From: Paracoccaceae bacterium
Lineage (GTDB): Bacteria > Pseudomonadota > Alphaproteobacteria > Rhodobacterales > Rhodobacteraceae
Direction of reading: 5' to 3'
Assembly: GCA_023263735.1 (NCBI GenBank)
Contig: JALQUQ010000092.1
Location: forward strand, 1 to 9,221
Length of the DNA: 9,221 nucleotides
Shown piece by piece: positions 6,730 through 9,221 of the stretch (positions are counted from its first letter, which is position 1; every line of letters begins with the position of its first letter). Made by a program: the position numbers and the translations under genes. The notes below the pieces were generated by a model. The model was given only the letters and a program-made list of their open reading frames with translations. It was not told the DNA's origin and ran no database searches.

Positions 6730-6816
6730 TGGGCTATTCCCTGTTCAAGTTACGCGAAAATCGCCGAAAAACTGTGGTGATGCAATTGCACTGTCGCGAA
6801 AATTAACGCCTATCTC

Positions 6817-6845
6817 TTGGCCAAAACACCCCTGGTTGCTACAAC
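6817..6845 (+). promoter_or_regulatory. Candidate promoter of the zinc-ribbon gene
   Basis: TTGGCC (6817-6822) and TACAAC (6840-6845) are exactly 17 nt apart and each match four of six sigma-70 bases. Transcription would start near 6852, giving a leader of about 35 nt before the ATG at 6886. Confidence 0.4.
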
Positions 6846-6859
6846 ATGCTACCAGTAAA

Positions 6860-6871
6860 GGCGGCGACGCC
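6860..6871 (+). other. Small GNRA-loop hairpin next to the ribosome binding site
   Basis: GGCG and CGCC form a 4-bp GC stem closing a GCGA tetraloop, which fits the GNRA rule. The Shine-Dalgarno-like GAGGA begins at the very next base (6872). The stem is short and the region GC-rich, so chance formation is quite possible. Confidence 0.2.
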
Positions 6872-6885
6872 GAGGAAGTAGTGAC

Positions 6886-7686
6886 ATGCGGCTCATTTGC
6901 CCGAACTGTGACGCCCAATATGAGGTGGCGCCGGACGCCATCCCGGCCGAAGGGCGCGATGTTCAATGCTCGAATTGCGGGCATGCGTGGTTTCAGGCGG
7001 CGCTTCAAACCGCCGAAATGGCCACCACAGAATTGTATCATGAGCCGGAGCCCATTGCCCGCCCCGCCTCGGTCATTCGGCAAACGCCCCCGACCGGTGG
7101 GTCGCACCCGGCGAGCGAAGCGTTGCCACGGCGCAAGCTGGACGACGACCTTATGGCCGTTCTGCGCGAAGAGGCCGAACGCGAGATCGCCGCGCGCCGG
7201 GCAGAGCAGCGGATCGAGGTGCAGGATGATCTGGGCCTGCCCGAGCCGGAACCGGTTCGCAAATCCGCAGCGCCCAAGGAGCCCGAAGAGGAACTTTCGG
7301 TGACCGAACGGCGGATCGCGGTGATGCAGGGCAAGCCTGTGCCGCGGGTCAAGGCCGCAGCCCGGCGTGACATGTTTCCCGATATCGAGGAAATCAATTC
7401 GACCCTTCGCCCGAATGCCGATGCCATGGCCGCGGGTGACGAAGACCTTGAGGCAGACGCCTCATCGCGTGCGGGGTTTCGGTCTGGTTTCGTCTTGGCG
7501 TTGGTCGTCGCCGGTGTGGCCGCCGCTTCTTATGTGATGGCCCCGCAATTGGGTGACCAGATTCCAACGATCAAGGCCCCGTTGGACCGATATGTCGCCT
7601 TGGTCGATGATCTGCGCGGCGGAATCGACGGGCTTTTCCGGGATGCGACCGAATTCCTGAAAGGCATGACCTCGGCCAAAGGCTGA
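6886..7686 (+). CDS. Zinc-ribbon (MJ0042-type) single-span membrane protein, function unknown
   Basis: The 266-residue protein begins with a zinc ribbon: Cys5-x2-Cys8 and Cys28-x2-Cys31, in the sequence pattern of the MJ0042 zinc-finger domain (CPNC...CSNCGHAW). A long, charged, probably disordered cytoplasmic linker (about 37-201) follows, rich in Glu, Arg, Pro and Ala. It contains a helical acidic/basic stretch and a short segment DIEEINSTLR (166-175) that looks like a conserved linear motif. One transmembrane helix lies at about 202-222, then a 44-residue tail, probably periplasmic. The ATG at 6886 has GAGG 10 nt upstream, and starting there keeps all four cysteines. It is divergent from ftsE, so a role with the division complex or envelope is possible but not shown. 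No catalytic motif is visible; I infer a regulatory, anchor or adaptor protein. Confidence 0.8.
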   Translation: MRLICPNCDAQYEVAPDAIPAEGRDVQCSNCGHAWFQAALQTAEMATTELYHEPEPIARPASVIRQTPPTGGSHPASEALPRRKLDDDLMAVLREEAEREIAARRAEQRIEVQDDLGLPEPEPVRKSAAPKEPEEELSVTERRIAVMQGKPVPRVKAAARRDMFPDIEEINSTLRPNADAMAAGDEDLEADASSRAGFRSGFVLALVVAGVAAASYVMAPQLGDQIPTIKAPLDRYVALVDDLRGGIDGLFRDATEFLKGMTSAKG

Positions 7687-7711
7687 GCCATCAGGTGACG
7701 CCGCGTTTTGG

Positions 7712-9221
<1,510 letters not shown>

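Larger units (their letters stand above)
6730..6885. promoter_or_regulatory. Divergent control region between ftsE and the zinc-ribbon gene
   Basis: This 156-bp spacer should hold promoters for both directions. It contains three CGAAAA runs at 6755-6760, 6765-6770 and 6797-6802 (offsets 10 and 32 nt); two of these belong to the exact direct repeat CGCGAAAAT at 6753-6761 and 6795-6803, 42 bp apart. A perfect 10-bp palindrome TGCAATTGCA lies at 6781-6790 between the repeats. A weak ftsE promoter can be proposed on the minus strand as TTGCAT (6785-6780), 17 nt, GATTTT (6762-6757), overlapping both elements. No known operator is recognised. Confidence 0.4.

Noticed and set aside
6801..6816. Possible CtrA-type site (TTAA-N7-TTAA) upstream of the zinc-ribbon gene
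   Set aside because: One TTAAC half is present at about 6803 but no second TTAA lies at the required distance.

Overview
The window reads as ordinary chromosome from an alphaproteobacterium, most likely Rhodobacteraceae (Roseobacter/Rhodobacter group). The support is high GC with strong G/C preference at third codon positions, tight gene packing, a divisome gene pair ftsE-ftsX followed by a plsC-type acyltransferase and divergent from a zinc-ribbon membrane protein, and a long-form SerA with a C-terminal ACT domain. No species can be named from the sequence alone. I see no mobile elements, phage genes, CRISPR, tRNA or rRNA. Every gene looks intact except the two cut by the window edges, and no stretch over 300 bases lacks a gene.

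Left part (1-1410, + strand): the 3' end of serA (serine biosynthesis), a clean hairpin terminator, then a PPP-family metallophosphatase with a TTG start only 20 nt after that hairpin. It meets an MFS transporter (- strand, 1411-2529) tail to tail with no spacer, and a near-perfect palindrome is centred exactly on the junction.

Middle (2530-3822): a short divergent control region separates the MFS gene from a BktB-type beta-ketothiolase (+ strand).

Right-centre (3826-6729, - strand): a four-gene unit transcribed ftsE > ftsX > plsC-like acyltransferase > PPOX-type FMN flavoprotein. The junctions are a 4-nt overlap (GTGA), a 1-nt overlap (TGATG) and a 5-nt gap, so co-transcription and translational coupling are very likely. 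FtsEX links septal peptidoglycan hydrolysis to division, the acyltransferase makes phospholipid precursor, and the role of the flavoprotein is unknown.

Right (6730-9221): a 156-bp divergent control region with phased A-tracts and a 10-bp palindrome; an N-terminal zinc-ribbon, single-membrane-span protein of unknown function (+); and fadH, 2,4-dienoyl-CoA reductase (+), cut by the window end after 486 codons. The thiolase and FadH both serve fatty acyl-CoA breakdown but are not adjacent.

I did not find a clearly new multi-gene system. The best leads are the zinc-ribbon membrane protein divergent from ftsEX, the flavoprotein tied to the ftsEX-plsC operon, and the hairpin just before the phosphatase start.
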